DNA from: Gammaproteobacteria bacterium | Lineage (GTDB): Bacteria; Pseudomonadota; Gammaproteobacteria; HK1 | Reading direction: 5' to 3' | NCBI GenBank assembly: GCA_022824305.1 | Contig: JAJEAD010000069.1 | Location: 1 to 45,195, forward strand | Length of the DNA stretch: 45,195 bases | In this document: positions 1-7,893 of the stretch, one piece after another | How positions within the stretch are numbered: the first letter of the stretch is position 1 | Layout of the letters: every line of letters starts with the position of its first letter | Made by a program: the position numbers and the translations under genes | The notes under the pieces: model-generated | Told to the model about the DNA's origin: nothing | What the model saw: the letters and a program-made list of their open reading frames with translations, nothing else | Databases searched by the model: none

Positions 1-111
1 GCCATGCATGACACCGTGACTCGTAATCATCGGTGCCGCTCCATGTACGAACTTTGTCAGTCTGTCGCCCGATTCCTCGAAGTCGCTCAGCCATTCCCCG
101 GCAACGGACAT
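1..111 (-). CDS. possible start of a divergent gene cut by the window edge
   Basis: An open frame of 37 codons begins with ATG at 111 on the minus strand and runs off the left edge without a stop. It lies back to back with the ABC permease gene that starts at 141. I do not recognise the family and see no convincing ribosome binding site. It may be the beginning of a real divergent gene or chance coding. It matters because the reading frames of bases 1-140 on the plus strand do not encode the end of a DppB-type permease, so the transporter genes to the right do not follow their usual partner directly. Confidence 0.22.
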   Translation of the reverse strand, partial: MSVAGEWLSDFEESGDRLTKFVHGAAPMITSHGVMHG

Positions 112-140
112 GGTGTAGCACATTTGAGATCAGCTATTTA

Positions 141-1034
141 GTGAACGGGACGCATCCCCCGCCCGAGCTGCCTTTCCGGGAGGAGACCGAAGCGCCCGAT
201 ATCCCGTGGCAGGTGACCGCCCGCATGTTCTACGCCAACAAGGCGGCGGTGCTGGGCCTCATCGGCTTCACCGTGATCGCGGTGGTGGGATTGTTCGGAC
301 CCGCCATCCTGCAGGCCGACCCCTTCGACATCGTCGGCGCGCCGCTGACCGGACCGGGCGAGCCCAGGCCGATGGGAACCGACTACTTGGGCCGGGACGT
401 GCTTGCCGGAATGATCCACGGCACCCGGCCGACCCTCATGATGGCGGTCACCGCGACGGGTTTCGCGGTCTTGATCGGTATCTCGATCGGTGCCTTGGCC
501 GGGTTCTACGGCGGCAGGCTCGACAATCTCCTGATGCGAATCACCGAGTTTTTTCAGGTTCTGCCGCCGCTGGTGTTCGCCATGGTCATCGTCGCCATCT
601 TCGGCGCCAGCTTCGTCATCGTGATCCTGGCCATCGGCGTGACCACCTGGACCGACCTGGCGCGCCTCACCCGGGCGGAAGTTCTGAAGATCAAGGAACG
701 CGAATTCGTCATGGCGGCTCGCGCCATCGGGATGCGCAACCGACCGCTCATCGTCGGTGTCCTGCTGCCCAACGCGCTGCCGCCCCTGGTCATCGCGGTG
801 ACCCTTCAGGTCGGCTTCACCATCATCTACGAGGCCGCGCTCAGCTTCCTCGGGCTGACCGACCCGGAGATCATGACCTGGGGCCGGATGATCGGCCTGT
901 CGCGCGATTTCTTCTTCGAGGCGTGGTGGTCGGTGACCTTCCCGGGGCTGGCCATACTGTTCACGACCCTGTGCATCGCGTTGGTCGGCGACGGTCTCAA
1001 CGATGCGCTCAACCCCCGGCTGCGGGGGCGTTGA
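141..1034 (+). CDS. ABC transporter permease, DppC/OppC family
   Basis: Second inner-membrane permease of a peptide/nickel/opine-type ABC importer, 297 residues from GTG 141. An in-frame ATG at 33 exists, but the 36 residues it would add look non-coding, and the text after GTG 141 gives a normal hydrophilic N-terminus. About six membrane segments are visible. The typical GTDxLGRDV-like stretch is present (GTDYLGRDV), and the EAA loop reads AARAIGMRN, followed by LPNALPPL. The C-terminus ends in ALNPRLRGR, typical of DppC proteins (DALDPRLR). The two ATPase genes follow within about 10 bases and by overlap, so this is an operon. No substrate-binding protein or DppB-type permease is seen upstream within the window. 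Substrate unknown. Confidence 0.85.
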   Translation: MNGTHPPPELPFREETEAPDIPWQVTARMFYANKAAVLGLIGFTVIAVVGLFGPAILQADPFDIVGAPLTGPGEPRPMGTDYLGRDVLAGMIHGTRPTLMMAVTATGFAVLIGISIGALAGFYGGRLDNLLMRITEFFQVLPPLVFAMVIVAIFGASFVIVILAIGVTTWTDLARLTRAEVLKIKEREFVMAARAIGMRNRPLIVGVLLPNALPPLVIAVTLQVGFTIIYEAALSFLGLTDPEIMTWGRMIGLSRDFFFEAWWSVTFPGLAILFTTLCIALVGDGLNDALNPRLRGR

Positions 1035-1045
1035 GGACCGCGGCC

Positions 1046-2065
1046 GTGCCCGCCGTCACGGGAAAGCCCCCCGTCCTGGAGGTCGACGGGCTGTGCGTCG
1101 ACTTCGCCGTGCGCAGAAAGCAGGTTCGGGTGCTGTCGGACATCAGCTTCACGGTGGGGCGCGGCGAAACGCTCGGCATCATCGGCGAGAGCGGCTGCGG
1201 CAAGAGCATGACCGCGCTCGCGCTGCTGCGCATGATCCCGTCGCCCCCCGGCCGCATCACCGCGGGGCGCGTGCTCCTCGACGGCGAGGACCTGATCCAG
1301 GTGCCCGAGAAGCGGATACGCGCCATTCGCGGCGGGGAGATCTCCATGGTCTTCCAGGAGCCGATGACGTCGCTGAACCCCGTCTACACCATTGGCAACC
1401 AGATCGCCGAGACGATCCGCCGTCACAAGGGCATCAGCGGGGCCGCCGCATGGAAGGAGGCGGTCGACCTGCTGGACATGGTGCACATCCCCGCGCCCGA
1501 GCGGCGCGTGCACGAGTACCCGCACCATCTCTCGGGCGGCATGCGCCAGCGGGTCATGATCGCCATGGCGCTCGCCTGCGAGCCGACGGTGCTGCTCGCC
1601 GACGAGCCGACGACCGCCCTCGACGTGACCGTCCAGGCCCAGATCTTCGATCTGCTGCGGGAAATCCAGGAGGTCCACGGCACGTGCATCGTGCTCATCA
1701 CCCATGACTTCGGGGCGGTCTCCGAGATGGCGGACCGAGTCCTGGTCATGTACGCGGGGCACAAGGTCGAAGAGGGCACCCTTGACGAGATCAGCGGCGA
1801 GCCGCGCCATCCGTACACGCAGGGCCTGCTGCGCTCCATGCCGGAGATTGTCGACGACCCGGCCGACATCCGGGAGCGCCTGCCGGAGATCCCGGGGACG
1901 GTTCCGGACCTGCTGCGCGGTCTGGAAGGCTGTCCGTTCGCGCCCCGCTGCCCGTCGGCGATGCCGAAGTGCCGCGATCGCCCGGGCTACACGCGCCTCG
2001 GCGACCACCGGTCCGTGAAGTGCTGGCTCGCATCGGAGGGCACCGGAGACCGCGTCGGATCATGA
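1046..2065 (+). CDS. ABC transporter ATP-binding protein, DppD/OppD family
   Basis: First ATPase of the peptide-type importer, 339 residues. Walker A reads GESGCGKS, the signature is LSGGMRQR, Walker B is [12 protein letters not shown], and the H-loop is ITHDF. The C-terminal oligopeptide-transporter domain is present, with the cysteine-rich CPFAPRCPSAMPKC motif that in homologues can hold an iron-sulfur cluster. The start is GTG 1046 with GAGG about nine bases upstream; TTG 1031, overlapping the permease stop, is an alternative. The stop overlaps the next ATG (ATGA at 2062-2065), implying translational coupling. Function is inferred from family; the substrate could be dipeptides, opines, nickel chelates or other small solutes. 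Confidence 0.88.
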   Translation: MPAVTGKPPVLEVDGLCVDFAVRRKQVRVLSDISFTVGRGETLGIIGESGCGKSMTALALLRMIPSPPGRITAGRVLLDGEDLIQVPEKRIRAIRGGEISMVFQEPMTSLNPVYTIGNQIAETIRRHKGISGAAAWKEAVDLLDMVHIPAPERRVHEYPHHLSGGMRQRVMIAMALACEPTVLLADEPTTALDVTVQAQIFDLLREIQEVHGTCIVLITHDFGAVSEMADRVLVMYAGHKVEEGTLDEISGEPRHPYTQGLLRSMPEIVDDPADIRERLPEIPGTVPDLLRGLEGCPFAPRCPSAMPKCRDRPGYTRLGDHRSVKCWLASEGTGDRVGS

Positions 2066-3048
2066 CAAAGCGTCACCTGCTCGCCGTCGACGACCTGCAC
2101 GTGCACTACCGGCTCGCGCGCCCCCACCTGTTCGGCGCGAGGCCCACGTTGCGCGCCGTGGACGGCGTAAGCCTGAGCGTCGAACGCGGACGCACGCTGG
2201 GGCTGGTGGGCGAGAGCGGTTGCGGGAAGACGACGCTCGGGCTCGCGGTGCTCCGCCTCGTAGAGCCGACCGGAGGCACGGTCACCTTCGACGGTATGGA
2301 GCTGCGCTCACTCGGTGCGGAAGCGTTGCTCGACGTACGCAGGCGGATGCAGATCATCTTTCAGGATCCCTACTCGTCGCTGAACCCGCGCCAGAACGCC
2401 GGCGACATCGTCCGGAGCCCGCTCGATGTGCAACGGGTGGGCAGTCCCAGCGAACGCGAGGAGCGGGTCGCGGAGCTGTTCTCGCTCGTCGGACTGCGGC
2501 CCAACCAGCGGAACCTGTTCCCCCACCAGTTCTCGGGCGGGCAACGGCAGCGGATCAGCATTGCGCGTGCGCTGGCGCTGAACCCGGACCTCATCGTCTG
2601 CGACGAACCCGTATCGGCGTTGGATGTCGCGATTCAGGCCCAGATCCTGAACCTGCTGGGCGAGTTGCAGGAGGATCTGCACCTGACCTTCGTGTTCATT
2701 TCCCACGACCTGGCGGTGGTGCAGCACATCTGCGACGAGATTGCGGTGATGTACCTGGGCGTCCTGGTGGAGAAGGCGAGCCGCCGCACGCTCTTCCGCA
2801 GTCCCCGTCATCCGTACACCCGGGCGCTGCTGTCGGCGGTGCCCGCCCGGCGCGCGTCCCGCAGGACGGAACGCATCCGGCTGGAGGGGGATATCCCCAG
2901 TCCGATCAACATTCCTCCGGGGTGCCGATTTCACACCCGTTGCGCCTACGCTCAGGATCGCTGTCGCGTGGAGGTCCCGGAGCTGGTGGAGAAGGCGCCC
3001 GGTCACTGGGAAGCGTGCCACTTCGAGACGTCTCCCCGCGCAGGCTAG
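2062..3048 (+). CDS. ABC transporter ATP-binding protein, DppF/OppF family
   Basis: Second ATPase of the peptide-type importer, 328 residues, starting with the ATG that overlaps the stop of the preceding gene. Walker A is GESGCGKT, the Q-loop region is IIFQDPYSSLNPR, the signature is FSGGQRQR, Walker B is [12 protein letters not shown], and the H-loop is ISHDLAVV. The C-terminal oligo_HPY region carries [17 protein letters not shown]. These are typical DppF features. The gene ends 17 bases from the convergent aminotransferase gene, so the operon terminates here. The importer visible in the window consists of one permease and two ATPases only. Confidence 0.88.
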   Translation: MTKRHLLAVDDLHVHYRLARPHLFGARPTLRAVDGVSLSVERGRTLGLVGESGCGKTTLGLAVLRLVEPTGGTVTFDGMELRSLGAEALLDVRRRMQIIFQDPYSSLNPRQNAGDIVRSPLDVQRVGSPSEREERVAELFSLVGLRPNQRNLFPHQFSGGQRQRISIARALALNPDLIVCDEPVSALDVAIQAQILNLLGELQEDLHLTFVFISHDLAVVQHICDEIAVMYLGVLVEKASRRTLFRSPRHPYTRALLSAVPARRASRRTERIRLEGDIPSPINIPPGCRFHTRCAYAQDRCRVEVPELVEKAPGHWEACHFETSPRAG

Positions 3049-3065
3049 CCGCCAACGAGCGAGCG

Positions 3066-4304
3066 TCATCGCGGCGCCGTCGCGGCGGAAGACGCTTCCG
3101 CGGGCGCGGCCGGGCCGCGTAGAGCCGCCAGGCAGTCGGCGATGATCCTACCGATCACCCGGCAGTCCTCGACGCTGAACGTGAGCGGAATCCTCATGTC
3201 GAGCAGCGACGCGAGGATCCGGTCGGTCTCCGGCAGGGACTGCTGCTCGAGGTAGCGCCAGGAATCGTAGCGGGACGTGTACGCGACCGGCTCGGCGTCG
3301 CCGAACCACTTGAGGTCCACCCCGCGGGCGAGACACTCCGCCACGAGCTTCCTGATCCCCGCTTCGTCCAGGTCGGGAACCATGAACTGTATCGAGCTGC
3401 CAACGTACATTTCGGCGTCAGGGCGCTCCGGAAGATGCACGCCGGGCGCCGGGCGCAGGATCGCTTCGATGGCCCGGTAGCGCTCGTTCCACGCGTGGAC
3501 GAGGCCGTCCAGATCGGCCAGTTGCGGGCGGAGAATCGCCGCCCTCAGGTTGTCCATGCGCCCCGAGCAGTTCGGAGTGTCGAGTCGGACCCGCTCGAAC
3601 ACCTCATCGGAGGGAACCGCTTCGTGCCTGCCGTACAGCATGTACGAACCCGACAGGATCGTCGCACGCGCCATCAGCTCCTCGTCGTCGGAGGTGATGA
3701 ACCCTCCTTCGCCGGAGTTGATGTGCTTGTAGGTCTGCGCGCTGAAACAGGCCGCAACGCCATGGGCGCCGCTCTTCGTGTTGCCCCAGCGCGCGCCCAT
3801 CGTGTGTGCGCAGTCTTCGATGACCGCGATTCCGAGCGATTCGGCGGCATCCATGAGCGCGCCCATGTCGACGATATGCCCGCGCATGTGGGAGAGCATC
3901 AGCACCCGCGCCTGGCTGCACCTTGCCTTGCGCGCGAGATCGTCGATGTCGATGACCAGGTCATCGGTGATCTCCACCAGCACCGACTCGCCTCCCGCGG
4001 CCGCGATGGCGCCGGGCACCGGCGACAGGGTGAAGCCGTTGGTGAGCACGGGCTCGCCGTGGGAGACGCCCCATGCGCGCAGCGCCGTCTGCAGCGCGTA
4101 GCCGCCGGACGTACAGGCGAGGCAGAAGCGCGCTCCCATGTATGCCGCAAACTCGCGTTCGAGCTGGACGGTCTCCGGCACTTCGCCGTCGACGACGTTG
4201 TACCGATGCAGCCGGCCCGAACGCATCACGGCAACGGCCCGCTCGATCGCTGCCTCCGGTATGGGCAACTGCTGCGTGAAGTTTCCCTGGAATCGTAGAG
4301 GCAT
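3066..4304 (-). CDS. DegT/DnrJ/EryC1-family PLP-dependent enzyme
   Basis: A fold-type I PLP enzyme of the DegT/StrS group, about 412 residues from ATG 4304. That start has AGGAG six bases upstream; the upstream ATG at 4319 contains the ribosome binding site itself and is less likely. The PLP-anchoring lysine sits in the usual context (SAQTYKHINSGEGG, about residue 193 from this start), and the aspartate that pairs with the pyridine nitrogen is in IEDCAH. Family members transaminate, or less often dehydrate, nucleotide sugars and related compounds. No nucleotide-sugar genes lie nearby, so the substrate is open. It converges on the ABC importer operon and is followed on its 5' side by a 371-base gap. 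Confidence 0.82.
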   Translation of the reverse strand: MPLRFQGNFTQQLPIPEAAIERAVAVMRSGRLHRYNVVDGEVPETVQLEREFAAYMGARFCLACTSGGYALQTALRAWGVSHGEPVLTNGFTLSPVPGAIAAAGGESVLVEITDDLVIDIDDLARKARCSQARVLMLSHMRGHIVDMGALMDAAESLGIAVIEDCAHTMGARWGNTKSGAHGVAACFSAQTYKHINSGEGGFITSDDEELMARATILSGSYMLYGRHEAVPSDEVFERVRLDTPNCSGRMDNLRAAILRPQLADLDGLVHAWNERYRAIEAILRPAPGVHLPERPDAEMYVGSSIQFMVPDLDEAGIRKLVAECLARGVDLKWFGDAEPVAYTSRYDSWRYLEQQSLPETDRILASLLDMRIPLTFSVEDCRVIGRIIADCLAALRGPAAPAEASSAATAPR

Positions 4305-4675
4305 CACGTTCTCCTGCATTCGCCGGGAGGGGCAAGACTGCGCGGCACTTGCTTCGGCCCGGGTCGAGACGGCGCGGCGAATCGCCCGCGAAGAAACCCC
4401 GTGCTTCCCAACATGGATCGCGGGCTCGGGGACAGACCATTTCGTGAACCCGCGGAAATCGGGCTCCCGGCGCAGGGTACCGTCTTTCAGGGTGCCTCAT
4501 CTCCCGGAAAGGCCGGTCCGACGAATCCGGGGCGGCTGGTCGCGCCTCGACGGCTTCCAGGGGCAACGAGTACGATGCCTCGACGGCCGGCTTCGCCGTC
4601 GGAGTTCCCTGGATATCCGAGGGTTCGGATTCCGGGCTCTCGCCATCACCTCCACCTTCGATCGAGGACAGCATC
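4305..4675. other. intergenic region between divergent DegT and sodN genes
   Basis: This 371-base stretch separates two divergently transcribed genes and should carry both promoters. Short open frames occur on both strands, but none resembles a known protein and none has a good ribosome binding site. No repeat, RNA gene or clear sigma-70 promoter could be picked out by eye. Confidence 0.5.
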
Positions 4676-5128
4676 ATGATAGGCATAGCCAGGACAATCG
4701 CAGGAGCGACGATCGCAGTGCTCATGTCGCCCATTCTTGCGCAAAGTGCGGTGGCCCACTGCCAGATTCCCTGCGGGATCTACGACGACCACGCCCGGGT
4801 GGCGTCGATGCTCGAAGACGTGGCCACCATCCACAAGTCGGTGGATCTGATCGCGGAACTCGCCGGGAAGACCGATCCGCAGTCGCAGAACCAGCTCGTG
4901 CGGTGGGTGATGAACAAAGAGCAGCATGCCCAGAACATCATCGACAGCATCAGCGACTACTTTCTCACCCAGCGGGTAAAGGCTTCGCAGGAAGACTACG
5001 CGGAGCGCCTGCAGAAGCACCACGCGGTGATCGTGGCCGCGATGCGCGCCAAGCAGAATGCGGACCCGGGGATCGTCGACGAGCTGAAGGCGGCCGTGGA
5101 AGCGGTTGCGCCCTACTATCCCGAGTAG
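4676..5128 (+). CDS. sodN: nickel superoxide dismutase with N-terminal signal peptide
   Basis: Converts superoxide to oxygen and hydrogen peroxide using a mononuclear Ni centre. The protein has 150 residues. Residues 1-27 form a Sec-type signal: a short basic start, a hydrophobic core, and a small-residue cleavage site A25-V26-A27. Cleavage there would expose H28 as the new N-terminus, followed by CQIPCGIY. This is the Ni-hook of the family (HCxxPCGxY), in which the first His, Cys2 and Cys6 bind nickel. The mature part is about 123 residues, close to the roughly 117 of the Streptomyces enzyme. The helical core (DHARVASMLEDVATI, NKEQHAQNI, KHHAVIVAAM) matches the four-helix-bundle family. No separate SodX-type maturation protease gene is next to it. 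The start ATG has CGAGGA upstream. Export to the periplasm is inferred. Confidence 0.88.
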   Translation: MIGIARTIAGATIAVLMSPILAQSAVAHCQIPCGIYDDHARVASMLEDVATIHKSVDLIAELAGKTDPQSQNQLVRWVMNKEQHAQNIIDSISDYFLTQRVKASQEDYAERLQKHHAVIVAAMRAKQNADPGIVDELKAAVEAVAPYYPE

Positions 5129-5140
5129 GAGTCGCAACCC

Positions 5141-5234
5141 ATGAAGTTCGCGATCGGCATCGGCCGCAATGAGCCCATCACCAATGGTCGGTGATCACGC
5201 GCGGGTCGCGGAGGAGGACGGATTCGAAGCCTTG
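5141..5234 (+). pseudogene. N-terminal relic of a luciferase-like (LLM) flavin monooxygenase
   Basis: Starting at ATG 5141, twelve bases after sodN, the frame reads MKFAIGIGRNEPI, a typical beginning of F420/FMN-dependent luciferase-like monooxygenases. It stops after 17 codons. The next part of the family pattern, VGDHARVAEEDGFEAL, continues in another frame to about 5234, so there is a frameshift. Nothing after that resembles the family. About 35 residues of an expected 300-350 remain. This is a broken gene start. A second LLM relic occurs at 16694-17244. Confidence 0.6.
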
Positions 5235-5334
5235 AGCGCGACGGCCGAAGCTCCGCCATCGTGTTCTGTGCTCATCAAGTGGATTTTTGACTGTTATTGT
5301 GCTTTTCTTCCGCAAAACGGGAGAAATCACGAAA

Positions 5335-6042
5335 ATGGAGAGCTTCTGGGGGATCCTTGCTGATGCGATGAGTCTGATTCTGGCCTGGGATGCCGATCTC
5401 ATCGAGATCATCGGGCTCTCGCTGCGGGTCACGGTGACGGCGGTCGCCATCGCGTGCGCGATCGGCCTGCCCGTCGGCGCGGCGGTCGGCTCCTTCGCGT
5501 TTCCCGGCCGGACGGCGGCGGCGGTCATCCTGAACTCCCTGATGGGACTGCCGCCCGTGGTGGTCGGTCTGATCGTCTACCTGATGCTGTCGGCCGCCGG
5601 GCCGCTGGGGCCCCTCGGCCTGCTCTATACCCCCACCGCGATGATCATCGCGCAGACCGTGCTGGTCACTCCCATCGTCGCGGCGCTCACCCGGCAGGTG
5701 GTGGAGGATCTGCACCGCGAGTACGCGGAGCAGTTCTCATCGCTGCAGGTGGGCCCCCTGGACCGCGTCCTCGCCTTGCTGTGGGACGCGCGCTACAGCC
5801 TGCTCACGGTGGCGCTGGCCGGATTCGGCCGTGCCGTCGCGGAGGTCGGGGCGGTCATCATCGTCGGAGGCAACATCAACCACGTGACCCGGATGATGAC
5901 GACGACCATCGCGCTCGAGACCTCGAAGGGCAATCTGCAGCTCGCCCTGGCGCTGGGAGTCGTGTTGCTCGCGATGGCGCTGGTGGTCAATGCCGGAGTG
6001 ATGGCCCTTCGGGCCTCCGCGGTGCGCGCGGCCTATGTCTGA
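5335..6042 (+). CDS. tupB: tungstate ABC transporter permease TupB
   Basis: Inner-membrane permease of a tungstate importer, 235 residues from ATG 5335, with GGGAGA upstream; longer in-frame starts are possible. It is very hydrophobic with five or six membrane spans. It carries the short permease pattern of the Tup/Wtp/Mod group, including MGLPPVVVGL, QTVLVTPIV, and the late stretch GRAVAEVGAVIIVGGNI. That last motif is highly typical of TupB. The stop overlaps the start of the ATPase gene by eight bases, and the binding protein follows, giving the order permease, ATPase, binding protein. The assignment is strengthened by the clear TupA downstream. Confidence 0.85.
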   Translation: MESFWGILADAMSLILAWDADLIEIIGLSLRVTVTAVAIACAIGLPVGAAVGSFAFPGRTAAAVILNSLMGLPPVVVGLIVYLMLSAAGPLGPLGLLYTPTAMIIAQTVLVTPIVAALTRQVVEDLHREYAEQFSSLQVGPLDRVLALLWDARYSLLTVALAGFGRAVAEVGAVIIVGGNINHVTRMMTTTIALETSKGNLQLALALGVVLLAMALVVNAGVMALRASAVRAAYV

Positions 6043-6832
6043 GGCGTCGACCGGCATGCACGCGGCGGGGCCGGCGACCCGGCCCGAGGCGGTGGCGCCG
6101 CCGCTTCTCCAGGCGAGGAGGCTCTGTTTCGACGCCGGCGGCAGGCGGCTCATCGACCGCATCGACGCCGAAATCCGGGCGCACCGACGCACCGTGATCA
6201 TGGGGGCCAACGGCACCGGCAAGAGCGTGCTCCTCCGCCTGCTCCACGGACTGATCCGACCGACCGCGGGCGAGGTGCTCTGGCAGGGGCGGCCTCTCGA
6301 CCGCGCGGGGCGTCGCGAGCAGTCGATGGTGTTTCAGCGCCCCGTCCTGCTGCGGCGCTCGGTGCTTGCCAACCTGCGCTTTGCTCTGGCGGTGCGCGGG
6401 GTCGACGGGCCGGAGCGCGCGACCCGGGAGGCGAAGGCCATCGAGCGGGCGCGGCTCGGCGACCTCGCGAAGCGGCCCGCGCGGGTCCTGTCCGGTGGCG
6501 AGCAACAGAGGCTCGCGGTCGCCCGGGCACTGGCCTGCGAGCCCCGGGTGCTGTTTCTGGACGAAGCGACGGCCAGTCTCGATCCGGCCTCGACCCACGC
6601 AATCGAGGAGCTCGTCCGGGAGGCGCAGGACAGTGGCGTCACCATTGTCCTGATCACGCACGACATCGGGCAGGCGCGGCGTCTCGGCGAGGACCTCATC
6701 TTCCTGCATGCCGGGCGGGTGGTCGAATCCGGTCCCGTCGCGGACGTGCTCGGTGCGCCCCGCGCGGAGGCGACTCGCGCCTGGCTCGAGGGCAGGCTGC
6801 ATCTCGGGCCGCCGGGCCACGGTACTTCCTGA
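6035..6832 (+). CDS. tupC: tungstate ABC transporter ATP-binding protein TupC
   Basis: ATPase that powers tungstate uptake, 265 residues. Walker A is GANGTGKS, the Q-loop region is MVFQRPVLL, the signature is LSGGEQQR, Walker B is VLFLDEATASLD, and the H-loop is ITHDIGQARR. Its first 25 or so residues are a low-similarity extension, so a later start is possible, but ATG 6035 overlaps the tupB stop and suggests coupling. No C-terminal molybdate/tungstate-binding (TOBE) domain is visible, which is usual for TupC and unlike ModC. Confidence 0.85.
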   Translation: MSEASTGMHAAGPATRPEAVAPPLLQARRLCFDAGGRRLIDRIDAEIRAHRRTVIMGANGTGKSVLLRLLHGLIRPTAGEVLWQGRPLDRAGRREQSMVFQRPVLLRRSVLANLRFALAVRGVDGPERATREAKAIERARLGDLAKRPARVLSGGEQQRLAVARALACEPRVLFLDEATASLDPASTHAIEELVREAQDSGVTIVLITHDIGQARRLGEDLIFLHAGRVVESGPVADVLGAPRAEATRAWLEGRLHLGPPGHGTS

Positions 6833-6854
6833 CCATGCTGGCGGATCTCCCGTC

Positions 6855-7679
6855 GTGACGCGTGCGTGCATCTGCTTCGCGATCGCGGCCCTGATGGCCA
6901 TGGGGCCCTTTGGCGGGGCTGCGGCGCGGGACGAGTTCATCCTCGTCCAGTCGACGACGTCGACCCGGAACTCGGGCCTCTTCGAGCACGTACTTCCGCT
7001 GTTCACCGCAAAGACCGGCATCGAGGTCCGGGTCGTCGCGGTGGGCACCGGCCAGGCGATTCGCAATGCCGCGAACGGAGACGGTGACGTTCTCCTCGTG
7101 CATGCGAAGGACGCGGAAGAGCAGTTCGTGGCGGAAGGCAACGGAGAGGCGCGCTTCGACGTCATGTACAACGACTTCGTGATCGTCGGGCCGCCCTCGG
7201 ACCCCGCGGGGGTGGCCGGAATGCGCGACGCGGTCGCCGCTCTTCTGCGGATCGCGGAGGCGGCAGCGCTCTTCGCCTCGCGCGGCGACGACAGCGGCAC
7301 CCATCGCGCCGAGATGGCCCTGTGGCGGGAGACCGGGGTCGACGTCGAGGCGGCTTCGGGCGGCTGGTACCGCGAGACCGGCTCCGGAATGGGGACGACG
7401 CTCAACATCGGCACCGGCATGGGCGCCTACGTGATGACGGACCGAGCGACCTGGATCGCGTTCGGCAACAAGCGCGACTACCGGGTCGCGGTGGAGGGTG
7501 ACCCGAGGCTCTTCAATCAGTACGGCATAGTGCTGGTGAACCCGGAACGCCATCCCCACGTGAAGGCCGGGCCCGCCCGGCGATTCGTCGAGTGGGTCCT
7601 CTCCGAGGAAGGGCAGCAGGCAATCGCTTCCTTCCGCGTCGACGGCCAGCAGCTCTTCTTCCCCAACGCGGGAAGTTGA
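6855..7679 (+). CDS. tupA: tungstate-binding periplasmic protein TupA
   Basis: Periplasmic receptor for tungstate, 274 residues from GTG 6855. A signal peptide ends around GGAAARDE. The mature start contains STTSTRNSGL, the TTST-x-x-SGL oxyanion-binding signature of TupA. Further family landmarks are VGTGQAIRNA, DVLLVHAKDAE, MYNDFVIVGP, SRGDDSGTH, and TDRATW. These separate TupA from ModA and WtpA. Tungstate specificity is established for characterised homologues; molybdate cannot be excluded from sequence. The gene follows tupC by about 20 bases. It is convergent with a regulator gene, with 214 bases between the stops that contain only a weak six-base-pair hairpin near 7827-7841. Confidence 0.88.
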   Translation: MTRACICFAIAALMAMGPFGGAAARDEFILVQSTTSTRNSGLFEHVLPLFTAKTGIEVRVVAVGTGQAIRNAANGDGDVLLVHAKDAEEQFVAEGNGEARFDVMYNDFVIVGPPSDPAGVAGMRDAVAALLRIAEAAALFASRGDDSGTHRAEMALWRETGVDVEAASGGWYRETGSGMGTTLNIGTGMGAYVMTDRATWIAFGNKRDYRVAVEGDPRLFNQYGIVLVNPERHPHVKAGPARRFVEWVLSEEGQQAIASFRVDGQQLFFPNAGS

Positions 7680-7893
7680 GGAGCGTCGAGGAGGCGCAGG
7701 CGGCCAAGGAGCCCGCGCGCCGGCATGGTCCCGGTGTGCGATGCACGAGAGGGTGCCGGGTCCCCGGTCCGAGCGGTGACCGCGGGACTTCCACGCCCGG
7801 GGAGCGCGACCACCACCCTGCGGCCACGGACTCCGAGTCCGGACCGGGCAATCTCGCGGGCTGCGCGCCGGAACGCGTGCGGTCGCGCCCGCG

